A DNA stretch of 64,000 nucleotides from Hermatobates lingyangjiaoensis (taxonomy: Eukaryota; Arthropoda; Insecta; Hemiptera; Hermatobatidae), in the NCBI GenBank assembly GCA_026182355.1, contig JAPFBL010000256.1, forward strand, positions 124,001 through 188,000. Direction: 5' to 3'. Positions within the stretch are counted from its first letter, which is position 1. Each line of letters opens with the position of its first letter. The position numbers and the translations under genes are program-made. Positions 63,875 through 64,000 of the stretch are shown in pieces. The notes below the pieces were generated by a model. It worked only from the letters and a program-made list of their open reading frames with translations, searched no databases and had not been told where the DNA came from.

Positions 63875-64000
63875 TAACTATAACAAGATTTCATATGAAT
63901 AGGTGAAATAATAATCAATAACCAAATCACAATATGAAATGGGGAAAAAAAAGACTAAGTTCTTTCAACCGTAACAAGCGGTCTTCGTCAGAGTTGGATT
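63875..64000 (-). mobile_element. PLE terminal arm cut by window end (AGATCT family)
   Basis: GATTTCATATGAATAGGTG, CAATAACCAAATCACAATATG, AAGACTAAGTTCTTTCAACCG, GTAACAAGCGGTCTTCGTCAGAG. The module (mutated AGAACT helix III) runs to about 63995; the rest lies outside. Confidence 0.7.

Overview
The window is AT-rich (by eye about 70% A+T) intergenic and intronic DNA from a eukaryotic genome, almost certainly an invertebrate animal. It is saturated with (TA)n microsatellites, Penelope-like retroelement (PLE) debris, tRNA-derived SINEs, decayed Jockey-type LINEs, hAT/MITE relics and several minisatellites. There are no operons, ribosome-binding sites or CRISPR arrays. I cannot assign the species; an arthropod or other invertebrate with large introns would fit.

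One host gene is recognisable. It is the first coding exon of a fibroblast growth factor (FGF) family gene on the minus strand at 44602-44776. It has a signal peptide, the start of the FGF beta-trefoil core, and a phase-1 splice donor at the position where vertebrate FGF1 and FGF2 end their first coding exon. It lies in a GC-rich, CpG-rich island (about 44605-44945) that contrasts sharply with its surroundings. Later exons were not found; they would lie to the left of 44600. Two unrelated minisatellites bracket the exon: a 123-bp unit on the intron side (43985-44480) and a 115-bp unit on the upstream side (45118-45795, interrupted by a retroposon-like insertion).

Layout: 0-7 kb is mostly featureless AT-rich DNA with one hAT relic, a foldback, a poly-C/poly-G-associated repeat and a PLE fragment. 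7-20 kb is dense in PLE hairpin cassettes, with a MITE, a hAT MITE, a SINE, and PLE N-terminal and endonuclease fragments. 20-26 kb holds a SINE, two decayed LINE reverse-transcriptase C-termini and a dispersed repeat. 26-31 kb has further PLE cassettes, a perfect 157-bp tandem duplication and a 103-bp satellite. 31-40 kb holds a 53-bp minisatellite, SINEs, PLE arms and copies of two inverted-duplicated segments. 40-46.5 kb is the minisatellite/FGF region. 46.5-64 kb again has PLE cassettes, a GA-rich array, SINEs, a poly-C repeat and a PLE endonuclease gene fragment.

The most striking pattern is that nearly every PLE fragment carries a small RNA-like module with the same architecture across at least six sequence families: a short helix I; CUGANGA plus one extra nucleotide; a variable helix II; GAA; a self-complementary 4-6 nt helix III (ACGU, ACGCGU, AAUU or AGAUCU); then an NUH cleavage triplet and the helix I partner. 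Helix I covaries between families. This matches a minimal hammerhead ribozyme. Hammerheads are known from Penelope-like elements, but the constant extra nucleotide, the palindromic helix III and the frequent packaging as head-to-head inverted pairs bounded by (TA)n deserve a second look.
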